A DNA stretch of 64,000 nt from Microvirga zambiensis WSM3693 (GTDB lineage Bacteria > Pseudomonadota > Alphaproteobacteria > Rhizobiales > Beijerinckiaceae): assembly GCF_016735695.1 (NCBI RefSeq), contig NZ_JAERQD010000026.1, forward strand, positions 1 to 64,000, given 5' to 3'. Positions 17,010 through 25,869 of this stretch are shown here, piece after piece. The stretch's first letter is position 1; each line of letters opens with the position of its first letter. The notes below the pieces were generated by a model that ran no database searches, was not told the DNA's origin, and saw nothing but the letters and a program-made list of their open reading frames with translations. The position numbers and the translations under genes were made by a program.

Positions 17010-17864
17010 CAGGCCATGGCCACACCCCTCTCGAGAGCATCCGCACAAGCCTGGTTGGCCTGCGGATGCCGCGTGCCCTGGAGATGCTCGATGCGACGCT
17101 GCGGCGCATCGAGCAGGGCGAGATCGACGGGATCGAGGCGCTCGATCACTTGCTTCTGGAAGAGCTCACGTTGCGGGAGAGCCGCCGCATCAAGGCCGCC
17201 CTGCTGATGGCGCGGCTGACGACGGTCAAGACCCTGGCGAGCTTTGACTTCGCCTTCCAGCCTTCGCTCGACCGCAATCGCATTCTGGCGCTGGCCGAGC
17301 TCAAGTTCATCGATCGGGCTGAGGCGCTACATCTCCTGGGGCCACCCGGCACGGGCAAAAGCCATCTCGCGACAGCCCTGGCGGTGGAGGCGGTGAAAGC
17401 CGGCAAGAGCGTCTACTTTGCGACCCCTGGCGGAGATTGTTGCCTCGTTGGCGAAGGCGGAGCGGGAGGGGCAACTGCGCGAGCGCATCCGCTTTCTGTC
17501 GCGGGCCGCGCTGCTGGTGGTGGATGAGATCGGCTATCTGCCGGTCACGTCCGGCGGCGGCAATCTGTTCTTCCAGTTGGTCAACGCCCGCTATGAGAAA
17601 GGCGCCATGATCCTGACCTCCAATCGCGGCTTTGCGGAATGGGGCGAGGTGTTCGGCGATCCGGTTGTGGCCACGGCGCTGTTGGATCGCCTTCTTCACC
17701 ATGCGGTTGTGATCCAGATCGAGGGCTCGAGCTACCGGTTGCGTCAGCATGCCGAACTTGTCCCCGAGCACGTGCGTTCGAAAGCCTTGATTACACCGCC
17801 GCCGGCACCAAAGCGCCGCGGCCGACCACTTGGAGGGACATCGACGGATCATCCGGCCGGCTGA
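17006..17864 (+). pseudogene. istB: IS21 helper ATPase istB, one-base frameshift
   Basis: The first frame encodes the N-terminus and the Walker A motif (GPPGTGKSHLATAL), then leaves the family sequence after VYFAT. The family continues in another frame with LAEIVASLAKAEREGQLRER, Walker B (LLVVDEIGYLP) and the C-terminus. The break is a run of four C at 17424-17427; removing one C restores VYFATLAEIV exactly. IstB is an AAA+ ATPase that directs IstA to target DNA. Unless there is frameshift suppression at the C-run, no functional IstB is made. Confidence 0.9.
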
Positions 17865-18176
17865 TCACCGGAGAACGTCCTCGCCTATCAGGTCGGGAAA
17901 ATTGAAGGCCCACAAATGCGGAGGCTTCAACGCCCGTTGACACTCTCGGACTGAGGCGCATGAGCGGCCTCCCTTAACCTCGGTTACGCTCTGCAAGCCA
18001 ACGCGGGCTTGTCCGCTGCCGTTCCGCTCATTCACGCGCCTGCGGCGGGCTCCTGACCCTGGAAGCAGGACCGCCTCTCGGGATGCTTTCCTCTTCGGCT
18101 AGTCCATGCGTTTGAACAGTCCAAGGCCGCCAGAGTTGTCGGGGTGACCCCGTGTCGGGTCGGTTGGAGAAAGTTC

Positions 18177-18401
18177 ATGCAGAAACTTGTGTTCGTGACC
18201 GCACTGTGTCTCCTGGCGGGCGCCTGTGCCACGCGGCAACAGAGCACCAGCACGGCCGTTGGAGCCACCGCCGGCGCGGTAGTCGGAGGACCGGTGGGAG
18301 CTGTGGTTGGGGCCGGCGCCGGCGCGGTCGCCGGAGCTCCGGGTGGCGTTGTTGATGAGGTTCAGGGCGACAACCGGCGCCGCACCGTGCGGCGGCGGTA
18401 G
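18177..18401 (+). CDS. Small glycine-zipper lipoprotein-like protein
   Basis: A 74-residue protein from the ATG at 18177 (ribosome binding site GGAGA). The signal sequence MQKLVFVTALCLLAGACATR has a Cys at a near-lipobox (LAGAC). A glycine-zipper repeat follows (VGATAGAVVGGPVGAVVGAG) and a short Arg-rich end. Such proteins sit in the outer-membrane or periplasmic space. The glycine-zipper closely resembles that of the DUF1236 protein at 8530, but the DUF1236 domain is absent. Confidence 0.75.
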   Translation: MQKLVFVTALCLLAGACATRQQSTSTAVGATAGAVVGGPVGAVVGAGAGAVAGAPGGVVDEVQGDNRRRTVRRR

Positions 18402-18454
18402 CACCTCCCCAAGGTGCCGGTCCCAGCCCGCTCCACGGGCGGGGCCGTCAGCGT

Positions 18455-18680
18455 TCATCCCTGCCGGGGACGGAACGGGACCACGGTGCTCGCGCTAACC
18501 GGCTTCAGGCCCTCGCTCCTCGCACGGGCGAGGGTGGTCTGTTCAAACCGCTTGTTGAGCCTGATCAGGTCCGGATGCGCGCTTGACGGCATGTCGCCAA
18601 AGCTGGTGGCCAAGATGATCGGCGGGTCGGCTTCTGGGCTTTGATGCGCTGGACCAGAACGCCACGCCCATGGCCCGCCA
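18455..18680 (-). pseudogene. Remnant of a hybrid-kinase C-terminal receiver domain
   Basis: The minus-strand frame ends with PPIILATSFGDMPSSAHPDL, then RLNKRFEQTTLARARSEGLK and VVPFRPRQG. This matches the last ~60 residues of the MHYT hybrid kinase at 23443 ([20 protein letters not shown] ... ALPFRPRQG). Further upstream the match continues in another frame (VLVQRIKAQKPD against [12 protein letters not shown]), so the copy is frameshifted as well as truncated. It is a decayed paralogue fragment about 5 kb from its intact relative. Confidence 0.75.
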
Positions 18681-18782
18681 GCAGGCCCAGGTGCGACCAC
18701 CACGCAAGCTTGGGTCACTAGGCTCACATCGGGTGCTTTGATAACAAGCCCATCCCTCGCGAGTGGAAGTCAGGCTGAATTC

Positions 18783-20888
18783 ATGCTGGAAGATGAGAGG
18801 CAGGTGGCGTCGAACCCAGGCGCACCCCGCCCAGGTTCGGTTCGCCCCTCGTCCGATGTGATCCTTGCCAAGATCCTGGTCGTCGATGACGATCACCGGA
18901 ATCTCCTCGCGGTGGAAGAAGTGCTGCGCTCGCCGGGGATCGAGATCGTCACGGCTGATTCCGGCGAGGCGGCCTTGCGACAAGTGTTGCAAGACGATTT
19001 CGCCCTGATCCTCCTCGACGTGCAGATGCCGCGGCTCGACGGCTATGAGGTCGCCGGCCTGATCCGGGCCCGGCCGCGCTCGGCGCGGGTGCCGATCCTG
19101 TTCCTCACAGCCGTCAACAAGGACGACGTGCATGTCTTCAAGGGGTACTCGGCAGGCGCAGTGGACTACGTGTTCAAGCCGGTCGAGCCGCTGATCCTGA
19201 AATCCAAGGTCGAGATCTTCGTCGACCTCTACCGCAAGACAGAAGAGATCCGCCGGAAGGGCGAGGAGGAGCGGCGGCTTCTGATGGAAAACCTGCGGGT
19301 CCGCGGTGAGAAGCTGAAGGCGGAGCAGGCCCTGCGGCGGCGCGAGGAGCACCAGTCCCTCGTCCTCCAGTCGCTGCCAATCGCGCTCTATACCGCCTCC
19401 GTGACGGAGGATCACCGGCAACTCCATTTTACGAACGAGAGCATCGAGCGGATCACCGGCTTCGGGCCGGAGGCCTTTCTCGAACGGCCGGATTTCTGGT
19501 CGTCCCGGCTCCACCGGGAGGATCGCGACCGGATCCTGGCTCAGCTTCACGATCTGGCGGAGGACGGCACCGTTAGCCTGGAGTATCGCTGGCGCTGCGC
19601 CGATGGGACGGAACGCCATGTCCTCGACCAGACCATGCTCATGCGCGACGACGAGGGACGCCCGCGGGAGTTCTTCGGCATGTGGTTCGATATCACCGAG
19701 CGCAAGCAGATGGAGCAGAACCTGCTCCACGCCAGCAAGCTCGAAGCTGTCGGCCGCCTCACGGGCGGCATCGCCCACGATTTCAACAACATGCTCAGTG
19801 TCGTGGTCGGCAATCTCGACCTGCTGCGGAAATCCATCCAGGGCGACGAGAAAGCCGAGCGACGCGTTCGGATGGCGATGGAGAGCGCTCAGCATTGTGC
19901 CGATCTCACCTACAGGCTTCTCACCTTCTCGCGGCGTCAGCCGCTGCAGGTCTCAACCATCGACCTGAAGACCCTTATGCCTGGGCTGCTCGATCTGATG
20001 GGGCGGACCTTGGGCGAGCGTATTCATGCGAAGCTGCATCTGGACCAGGATGTCTGGTCCATCCAGGCCGACCGGGCCCAACTGGAGGCTGCGCTCCTGA
20101 ACCTGGCGGTCAATGCCCGTGACGCTATGCCCGAGGGCGGTGACCTGACCATCACCGTCGAGAACCAGGTGATGGAAGACGGCAAGGCTGTCCCGGCCGG
20201 CGCATACGTCATGATCGCGGTCGGCGATACGGGAACCGGCATGCCTCCCGAAGTGCTGAAGCGCGTGTTCGAGCCGTTCTTCACGACCAAGGAAAGCGGC
20301 AAAGGGACGGGCCTCGGGCTCAGCATGGTCTACGGTTTCGTTCAGCAATCACAGGGCCATGTGGAGGTGGACAGCGTGCCGAACGTCGGCACGACGATCC
20401 GGATCTACCTGCCCCGCGCGGAAGGAGCCGGCGAGCGACCACAGGACATTCACCCGACCATCGCGGAGCCCTTTGGGGCCGGACGGACCGTGCTCGTCGT
20501 CGAGGACAATCCGGCAGTCCGGCAGGTGGCGGTCTCGACGATCCGCTCCCTGGGTTTCGAGGTGATCGAGGCTGCAACCGCCGACGAGGCGCTCCGACTG
20601 CTGAAGGCGAACGGACGCGTATGCCTCGTGTTCTCCGACGTGCGCATGCCAGGTGAGCGCACCGGCATCGATCTTGCCCACGTCATCAAGCACGAGATGC
20701 CGGACGTCCGGGTGCTTCTGACGACCGGCTATGTGGACGGCGACGGGACGGTCGAGGACGTCGACCTTCTCTACAAACCTTACCAGATCAGCGACCTCGC
20801 AGAAAAGATCCAATCAATCATGGCAACTCCCCATATCCCTGAAGTCGGATCGCCTCCGGCTCCTGCCCCAGCATCCGCCGCGGAGTGA
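18783..20888 (+). CDS. Hybrid histidine kinase REC-PAS-HisKA-HATPase-REC
   Basis: About 701 residues from the ATG at 18783 (the frame is open from a TTG at 18738). The first receiver domain has ILVVDDDHRN and LILLDVQMPRLDGYE with the phospho-Asp, and FKPVEP. A coiled coil (KTEEIRRKGEEERRLLMENL) and a PAS domain follow. The HisKA box is VGRLTGGIAHDFNNMLSVVV, and the ATPase has [23 protein letters not shown] and [13 protein letters not shown] second receiver (VLVVEDNPAVR, LVFSDVRMPGE) ends in LLYKPYQ. It is cytoplasmic. The N-terminal receiver suggests input from another kinase. Confidence 0.93.
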   Translation: MLEDERQVASNPGAPRPGSVRPSSDVILAKILVVDDDHRNLLAVEEVLRSPGIEIVTADSGEAALRQVLQDDFALILLDVQMPRLDGYEVAGLIRARPRSARVPILFLTAVNKDDVHVFKGYSAGAVDYVFKPVEPLILKSKVEIFVDLYRKTEEIRRKGEEERRLLMENLRVRGEKLKAEQALRRREEHQSLVLQSLPIALYTASVTEDHRQLHFTNESIERITGFGPEAFLERPDFWSSRLHREDRDRILAQLHDLAEDGTVSLEYRWRCADGTERHVLDQTMLMRDDEGRPREFFGMWFDITERKQMEQNLLHASKLEAVGRLTGGIAHDFNNMLSVVVGNLDLLRKSIQGDEKAERRVRMAMESAQHCADLTYRLLTFSRRQPLQVSTIDLKTLMPGLLDLMGRTLGERIHAKLHLDQDVWSIQADRAQLEAALLNLAVNARDAMPEGGDLTITVENQVMEDGKAVPAGAYVMIAVGDTGTGMPPEVLKRVFEPFFTTKESGKGTGLGLSMVYGFVQQSQGHVEVDSVPNVGTTIRIYLPRAEGAGERPQDIHPTIAEPFGAGRTVLVVEDNPAVRQVAVSTIRSLGFEVIEAATADEALRLLKANGRVCLVFSDVRMPGERTGIDLAHVIKHEMPDVRVLLTTGYVDGDGTVEDVDLLYKPYQISDLAEKIQSIMATPHIPEVGSPPAPAPASAAE

Positions 20889-20955
20889 GTGGATGCGCTC
20901 CCCGTCCGGAGAGCGGATGGGCCGCAGCGATGTCAGGTTGGAACAGTCGTCAAAA

Positions 20956-20982
20956 GAAAGGCCCCGCAAAACGAGGCCTTTC
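20956..20982 (+). terminator. Hairpin terminator after the hybrid kinase
   Basis: An 8-bp stem (GAAAGGCC / GGCCTTTC) with an 11-base loop lies 68 bases after the kinase stop codon. The right arm ends in a short T-run, so it would end plus-strand transcription. Confidence 0.55.
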
Positions 20983-21134
20983 CCAACGTGGGCGACAGGG
21001 TGGGGGTAACCAGCGCCACACGCTCAAGCTTGAGCTAGCGCTTGTCTCATGCCGCACAAGTCATTTACCCCCTAGGCGCTGGACACTGCTTTCCTATGCC
21101 GGGACGTTGTACCCACGATGCTCGGGAGTACCTC

Positions 21135-21527
21135 CTACCAGCCACCGTAATAGCCGTAGGCCGGGCCGCCCCACGAATAGCCGTAGCGCGCGGGTGCATA
21201 GCCATAATCGTACGTGACCGGCGCCGAGTACCGGACCACCCGCCTGGTGCGGTAGACCGGGGGCGGCGCATAATCGTAATCGTCATAGGTGCGCACCACA
21301 CGGGTCGTCGTGACGGGCGCATAGCCGTAGCTCGGATAGCCATAGGCGGGAGTCGCATAGGCATTCGAGGCTGCCGCCCCGATCAAGCCGCCGACGGCGA
21401 GGCCGGCCACGCCTGCCGCGACCACGGCTCCGGTGTTGCGGCGCGAGCGCGCTTCCGAATCCGTGCTAGCCGCCAGGGATCCAAACCCGACCAGGGCCAC
21501 CGCTGAGAGAACTGCCAGCTTACGCAT
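21135..21527 (-). CDS. Tyr/Gly-rich secreted protein
   Basis: A 130-residue exported protein. The signal peptide MRKLAVLSAVALVGFGSLAA is followed by a glycine-zipper helix (VVAAGVAGLAVGGLIGAAAS) and a Tyr/Pro/Gly-rich C-terminal half (GYPSYGYAP, YDDYDYAPPPVYRTRRVVRY, YGYSWGGPAYGYYGGW). This composition is typical of Rhizobiales envelope proteins of unknown function. A TAAGG ribosome binding site precedes the ATG. Confidence 0.8.
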   Translation of the reverse strand: MRKLAVLSAVALVGFGSLAASTDSEARSRRNTGAVVAAGVAGLAVGGLIGAAASNAYATPAYGYPSYGYAPVTTTRVVRTYDDYDYAPPPVYRTRRVVRYSAPVTYDYGYAPARYGYSWGGPAYGYYGGW

Positions 21528-21674
21528 GACCTTACTCCTACCGAGTGGGACAAGACTCGAAGGAGCTAACGGTGCTTGGCGGGCATGGTTTCAGCGGGGC
21601 TGTTCCTGGCGGAGCGGCTGCGCATGCCTGGGATTGCGCGAGACCTGACGGGGGCATCCCCTCGCCAGGGCTCT

Positions 21675-21854
21675 CTATGCCAGCCGGCCTTGCTCCCGTT
21701 CCTTCCGCCGCAGGGCCAAGATCAGGTCGATGCAGTCGTCGGGGATCGGCTCGCCCACGAGGGGGCGGTAGACCTGTCGCAATCTCCGACCGATCCGGAC
21801 CTGAGCGGACTTACCGAGTTGTCCTCTTCCAGGTTTCTGTCGATTAGGAACCAT
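21675..21854 (-). CDS. NepR-like anti-sigma factor
   Basis: A 59-residue protein from the ATG at 21854, chosen for its GGAG ribosome binding site (an upstream in-frame TTG and ATG are weaker). The core QVRIGRRLRQVYRPLVGEPI and PDDCIDLILALRRKE matches NepR (IGRxLRxxYDDVVxEPVPDxFLDLLxxL). NepR holds the EcfG sigma factor of the alphaproteobacterial general stress response until phosphorylated PhyR removes it. No phyR or ecfG is in the window, so this is a dispersed paralogue. The usual acidic DD after the Tyr reads RP here. Confidence 0.7.
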   Translation of the reverse strand: MVPNRQKPGRGQLGKSAQVRIGRRLRQVYRPLVGEPIPDDCIDLILALRRKEREQGRLA

Positions 21855-22122
21855 GACTTCTCCAGGCTTCATCGAGGACAAGGATGTAAATGCATGGTTA
21901 ACAGTTGGTTAAAGCTTCGCGGCTCCGGAGAGGAATAGCCCACCCTATCTGAGATTTAGCTTGGCTATTGAAGCGCGTCTGGTCTGTTCTGGCCTAAGGC
22001 TCCAAGCTTCTGCCGAGGCTTTTCTTAGGTGACAAGCGGCTCTCAGAAGCAGGGCTGACGGAACGAACATGACGTTGCACCCGTTGCCGAGGTGATTTGC
22101 AGCGTGCCCGTGTAATGTCTGA

Positions 22123-22470
22123 ATGAGTAATGGTCCCACCCCAGCGAGCCTGAGTGCCGTCCAGAGCCGGATCGATGACCTCGCCGACCAGGCTGGAGTT
22201 GAAGGGGCCGCGCGCATGAGCGTGGCCGAGACGTTGGCTGCTCTTCCATGGCCCTTCCGGCGCCGGCTGGTGCTGACCCTGCAGAGCCTGAAAGCTTTCT
22301 CGCCTGATCCAGGCATGCAGGACGCGGCTGACTTCTTCCAGCTGAAGGCTGCCGAGGTGTGGGCCGCGATGCCTTTCGAAGGCCACCGGGATGGGACGAC
22401 CTCCGAGACCGCGGTCCTCATCGAGCGTGAAGCGGAGCGCCGGTTGGCAGCCCGCCCCAAGAAACCCTGA
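22123..22470 (+). CDS. Hypothetical protein
   Basis: A 115-residue protein, MSNGPTPASLSAVQSRIDDL then LAALPWPFRRRLVLTLQSLK and a polar C-terminus (VLIEREAERRLAARPKKP). It looks helical and soluble. Codon use on this strand is more convincing than that of the opposing frames over the same bases. I do not recognise a family. It stands alone between convergent minus-strand genes. Confidence 0.55.
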   Translation: MSNGPTPASLSAVQSRIDDLADQAGVEGAARMSVAETLAALPWPFRRRLVLTLQSLKAFSPDPGMQDAADFFQLKAAEVWAAMPFEGHRDGTTSETAVLIEREAERRLAARPKKP

Positions 22471-22559
22471 CCACCGGGGCTCGTCAGCGGCCATCTGTGA
22501 TCAGGGGCCACGCCTGTCGCCGGGGCTGTTTGGGCGGGAGACTCCGCTCCCGCTGATGC

Positions 22560-22700
22560 CTAATGCTTGGACGAGTCCGTCCGCGCCTCGACGATCTCGC
22601 TCACCGCCCACTTCGAGGACTGGGCTGTCGTAGACCCTTTGGGTTTGTCTTTCTTCGGCTTCTTCGCCTCGCGGTTTCCATGCTGTTCGCGGTGCGCCAT
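22560..22700 (-). CDS. Small Lys-rich conserved protein
   Basis: A 46-residue protein from the ATG at 22700 (ribosome binding site GGAGA): MAHREQHGNREAKKPKKDKP, then SSKWAVSEIVEART. The basic N-terminal half and MAHREQHGNRE opening are familiar from small Rhizobiales proteins of unknown function. It could bind nucleic acid by charge, but nothing shows that directly. Confidence 0.6.
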   Translation of the reverse strand: MAHREQHGNREAKKPKKDKPKGSTTAQSSKWAVSEIVEARTDSSKH

Positions 22701-22764
22701 GACCGTCTCCTTCCACATCGCGGATCTCACGGACCCAGCCGATCCCGCGGTCAAATTCTGCCCG

Positions 22765-23109
22765 TCAGTTCGGAATGATCTGGATCACCTTCCGGCTGTC
22801 CGGGTCGACAACCGCAATGGTCTTGCCGGTGAGCAGGAATTTGTAGCTCGTGGTCGCCGGCACTTCGGTGACGCTGTCCTGGGGCAGGCCCCAGAGCTCC
22901 ACGCTCTCTGGAACCGTCATCCCCACGGTAACGGGGCCGCCCGTCCGCGCTTCAGGCGGGTGCTCCCGTTGCACGTGCTGCCTTACGGTGGCCTGTTTCT
23001 CCGGGGAGAGCTGCACGGGCGATGTTTCCACCGGCGTGCCGCCCGTCTGGGCTGATGCCGATGTCCCAAGCAGGGCCGTGAGCAGCAGGGCCCGCGCCAA
23101 TCCCGTCAT
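22765..23109 (-). CDS. DUF1236 protein, coupled to CsbD
   Basis: A 114-residue exported protein from the ATG at 23109: signal peptide MTGLARALLLTALLGTSASA, a spacer with VQLSPEKQATVRQHVQREHP, and a C-terminal DUF1236 domain (VPESVELWGLPQDSVTEVPA, then SYKFLLTGKTIAVVDPDSRK and VIQIIPN). Its start codon overlaps the stop of the CsbD gene (ATGA), so the two are translated together. The pairing suggests an envelope-stress role. Confidence 0.85.
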   Translation of the reverse strand: MTGLARALLLTALLGTSASAQTGGTPVETSPVQLSPEKQATVRQHVQREHPPEARTGGPVTVGMTVPESVELWGLPQDSVTEVPATTSYKFLLTGKTIAVVDPDSRKVIQIIPN

Positions 23110-23294
23110 AGATTGCGCCGGCCGTCGTCGCGCAGGCTGTCCTTCAGCCCGCCGACGGTGTTCTGGATCCGGCCTTCCGCCTGATCTATCTTGTCCTCGG
23201 TGCGCAGCTTCGTGTCGCCAAACATGCGCCCGAAGAACTCCTTCACACGGCCACCCAGGGTCTTGGCGCTGCCTTCGATGCGATCTTGGTCCAT
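23106..23294 (-). CDS. CsbD-family stress protein
   Basis: A 62-residue protein, MDQDRIEGSAKTLGGRVKEF then DKIDQAEGRIQNTVGGLKDS. This is the CsbD signature (GxxKxxxGxxKExxGxxxxD), with the second half repeating the first. CsbD proteins are small, hydrophilic and controlled by general stress sigma factors in many bacteria; their molecular role is unclear. It is the first gene of a two-gene operon with the DUF1236 protein at 22765. Confidence 0.88.
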   Translation of the reverse strand: MDQDRIEGSAKTLGGRVKEFFGRMFGDTKLRTEDKIDQAEGRIQNTVGGLKDSLRDDGRRNL

Positions 23295-23442
23295 GATAAT
23301 GCTCCTGCAACAATGTTTGCAGGATCAACGTTTGGTGCCCCGGACCGTTCCGGATTCGGGCCTTAGGGAGACGCTGCTTCCTCTACGATCCGCACTGCTG
23401 CCGCCCGATGGCTCATCCGGAGGTGGCAGGCATTGACGGCTT

Positions 23443-25752
23443 TCATCCTTGCCGAGGACGGAACGGCAGGGCCGCCCTTCGATCCGCCGGCTTCAGGCCT
23501 TCGCCGATGGCGTGGGCGAGGGTGGTCTGATCAAACGGCTTGCTGAGCCTGCGAAGATCCGAGGGCGCACTCTGTGGCATGTCGGCGAACCCGGTGGCCA
23601 GGATGATCGGCAGGTCGGGCCGCTCGGTGTTGATGCGCTCGGCCAGCTGGACTCCGGTCATGGCCGGCATGGCCTGATCTGTGAGCACCAGATCGACATT
23701 CCTGCCGCTCGCGAGAATGGTCAACGCCTCCTGGCCGGAGCCGGTCTCGATGACGTGATGCCCGAGGTCCTCCAGCATCGCTGCTGTGTTGGCCAGCACC
23801 AGGGCATCGTCGTCGACCACGAGAATGGTGAGCGGCCGGAGGGCCATCGATGGGCCCCTCGGGGCAGGGACGGGCGATGAGATAGGCTCCGAGGAGGCCC
23901 GTTTCTGGACAGCGGGGAGCCAGATTTCGGCGGTGGTGCCTTCACCCGCCCGGCTTCGCAGGATGAGTTTCCCGCCGGACTGCGCTGCAAGGCCATGCAC
24001 CATGGACAGCCCTAGGCCCGTGCCCTTGCCGACGCCCTTGGTCGTGTAGAATGGCTCCATCGCCCGCGCGAGGGTCGCCTCGTCCATGCCTTCGCCTGTG
24101 TCCGTGACGGACAGGCACACGTAACGGCCTGGCAGGAGATCGCTGCCATCGTCCGGGGTGTTAGTCTGTTCGCGGGCTGCAATGACAACGCTTCCGCCTT
24201 CCGGCATCGCGTCACGCGCGTTGACGACTAGGTTCAGCAGCGCGAGTTCGAGCTGGTGCGCGTCGACATGGGCGCAAGCCATGCCGAGCGGAAAGCGCGT
24301 CTCGATCTGCACCATCGGCCCGATGGAGCGCTGGAGCAGGTCGGTCATGTCCTTCACGAGATCGGGGATGTCGACGGGCTCTGCCGCGAGCTCCTGCCGG
24401 CGCGCGAAGGCCAGCAGGCGCTGGGTCAGGGCCGCGCCCCGCTGGGCCCCCTGGACCGCGCTGTCGAGCAGGCGCGTGGCCTTGGGATCATCCGGCAGAC
24501 GCTTGCGCAGAAGTTCCAGGTTGCCCAGCACCACCGCCAGCAGGTTGTTGAAGTCATGCGCCACACCACCGGTGAGATGGCCGAGAGCCTCGATCTTTTG
24601 CGCTTGGCGCAGCGCCTCCTCGGTTTTCTTGCGGTCGGTCACATCGACGACGCCGCCAAGTATGTGGAGAATTCGTCCTTCTTCGTCGCCTACAACGTTG
24701 CCGGACACGAGCACGTCGAGAATACGGCCGCTCTTGGTGATGAACTGATAATCGATGTCCCTTGCCTTGCCTTGCGCGAGGAACTTCGGCCAGATCAGCT
24801 CCTTCTGACGCTGAGCTGACTCCTCCGTCATGAAGTCCGAGACCCGGCGGCCGATGACCTCGTCACGGGGGTAGCCCAGGAGATCAAGCCAGGCATCGCT
24901 GACGTGTTCAATCGTCCGGTCCTCGCCCAAAGAGTGCAGGGGCAGGGGCGTCTTCTTGTAGAGCCGGCGGAAGCGTTCCTCGCTGACGCGAAGGGCCATT
25001 GCCTCTCGGTCCGCCAGAACGGCAAAGTGGCGGTCGAACATGGACCCAATCAGGGCCAGGAACAGGATCAGGAAAGTAGTGCCGGCCACCGCCAGCGCGA
25101 GGCCGGTCTGCCCGATGGTGGCATGCGACGGGATCGCATCGAACATGGGATCTTTGGGATGGGCGGTGAAGGTCGCCGCTCGCATCGCGGCATAGTGCAT
25201 GCCGGAGATAGCCACTCCCATCGCAATGGATGCGACAAGCCGTTGGATGAGATCTGTGTTCCGGAGTGCAAGCCAGAGTGCGACGATGGCGGCTCCGATG
25301 GCAATCAGGACCGAGATTGCGACCCAAAGGCTATCGTAGCTCAGGTCCGCATCCACGTGCATCGCCGCCATACCGGTGTAATGCATGGCGACGATCCCGA
25401 GGCCGACGAGCAGGCCGCTCGCCGCGAGCACTTTTGGGCCGACAGGTCTGCGGCTCACGATGAAGAAACCGGCGCCGGTCGCCAGGATCGGCAGTGCCAG
25501 CGACAGCAGCGTGAGATCCGCATGGTAGTGCACGGGCAAGTCCGGCAAGCTGTAGGCCAACATGGCCACAAAGTGCATGGACCAGATACCGCCCCCCATT
25601 GCGACGGCCGCCGCGGCCAGCCAGGCATGGCTCCTCCAGCCTCTGTCGGAACCAACCCGGCTGGCAAGATCCAGGGCGGTGTAGGATGCGAAGGCCGCCA
25701 AAACAAACGACAGGGTGACCAGGGCGTGATCGTGCGCTCCCACGAGCGTCAT
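23443..25752 (-). CDS. MHYT-domain hybrid histidine kinase
   Basis: A 769-residue inner-membrane sensor. The N-terminal ~240 residues form an MHYT domain of about seven helices, with the conserved [19 protein letters not shown] and GMHYAAMRA motifs thought to bind a metal and sense a diatomic gas. A PAS domain with its C-terminal motif ([20 protein letters not shown]) and a HisKA box ([20 protein letters not shown]) follow. The ATPase has [14 protein letters not shown] and [12 protein letters not shown]. The C-terminal receiver has [10 protein letters not shown] and [13 protein letters not shown]. It follows the LuxR gene at 25870 on the same strand, a likely partner. Confidence 0.93.
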   Translation of the reverse strand: MTLVGAHDHALVTLSFVLAAFASYTALDLASRVGSDRGWRSHAWLAAAAVAMGGGIWSMHFVAMLAYSLPDLPVHYHADLTLLSLALPILATGAGFFIVSRRPVGPKVLAASGLLVGLGIVAMHYTGMAAMHVDADLSYDSLWVAISVLIAIGAAIVALWLALRNTDLIQRLVASIAMGVAISGMHYAAMRAATFTAHPKDPMFDAIPSHATIGQTGLALAVAGTTFLILFLALIGSMFDRHFAVLADREAMALRVSEERFRRLYKKTPLPLHSLGEDRTIEHVSDAWLDLLGYPRDEVIGRRVSDFMTEESAQRQKELIWPKFLAQGKARDIDYQFITKSGRILDVLVSGNVVGDEEGRILHILGGVVDVTDRKKTEEALRQAQKIEALGHLTGGVAHDFNNLLAVVLGNLELLRKRLPDDPKATRLLDSAVQGAQRGAALTQRLLAFARRQELAAEPVDIPDLVKDMTDLLQRSIGPMVQIETRFPLGMACAHVDAHQLELALLNLVVNARDAMPEGGSVVIAAREQTNTPDDGSDLLPGRYVCLSVTDTGEGMDEATLARAMEPFYTTKGVGKGTGLGLSMVHGLAAQSGGKLILRSRAGEGTTAEIWLPAVQKRASSEPISSPVPAPRGPSMALRPLTILVVDDDALVLANTAAMLEDLGHHVIETGSGQEALTILASGRNVDLVLTDQAMPAMTGVQLAERINTERPDLPIILATGFADMPQSAPSDLRRLSKPFDQTTLAHAIGEGLKPADRRAALPFRPRQG

Positions 25753-25869
25753 CGGTTACAGTCCGAGTGGGAGATGATCCATCGGCGAGGCAGCGACATT
25801 GTTATTCCTTTTGGTTCGCTTGTAGCTCCATAGCGTTCTGAAGCTTACAGGGAAACGGTTTTGGCCGGT

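Larger units (their letters stand above)
15621..17914. mobile_element. IS21-family element, both genes disrupted
   Basis: The ends are TGTGGGCTTCGAAAATTCCC (15621-15640) and, read inward from the right, TGTGGGCCTTCAATTTTCCC (17914-17895). They share the TG start usual for IS21. The element is 2294 bp and carries istA and istB in the usual overlapping order. I see no clear target duplication. A nonsense mutation in istA and a one-base insertion in istB make it inactive in cis. Confidence 0.88.

Noticed and set aside
17915-18176. Gene between the IS21 end and the small lipoprotein
   Set aside because: No frame with motif or ribosome binding site on either strand.
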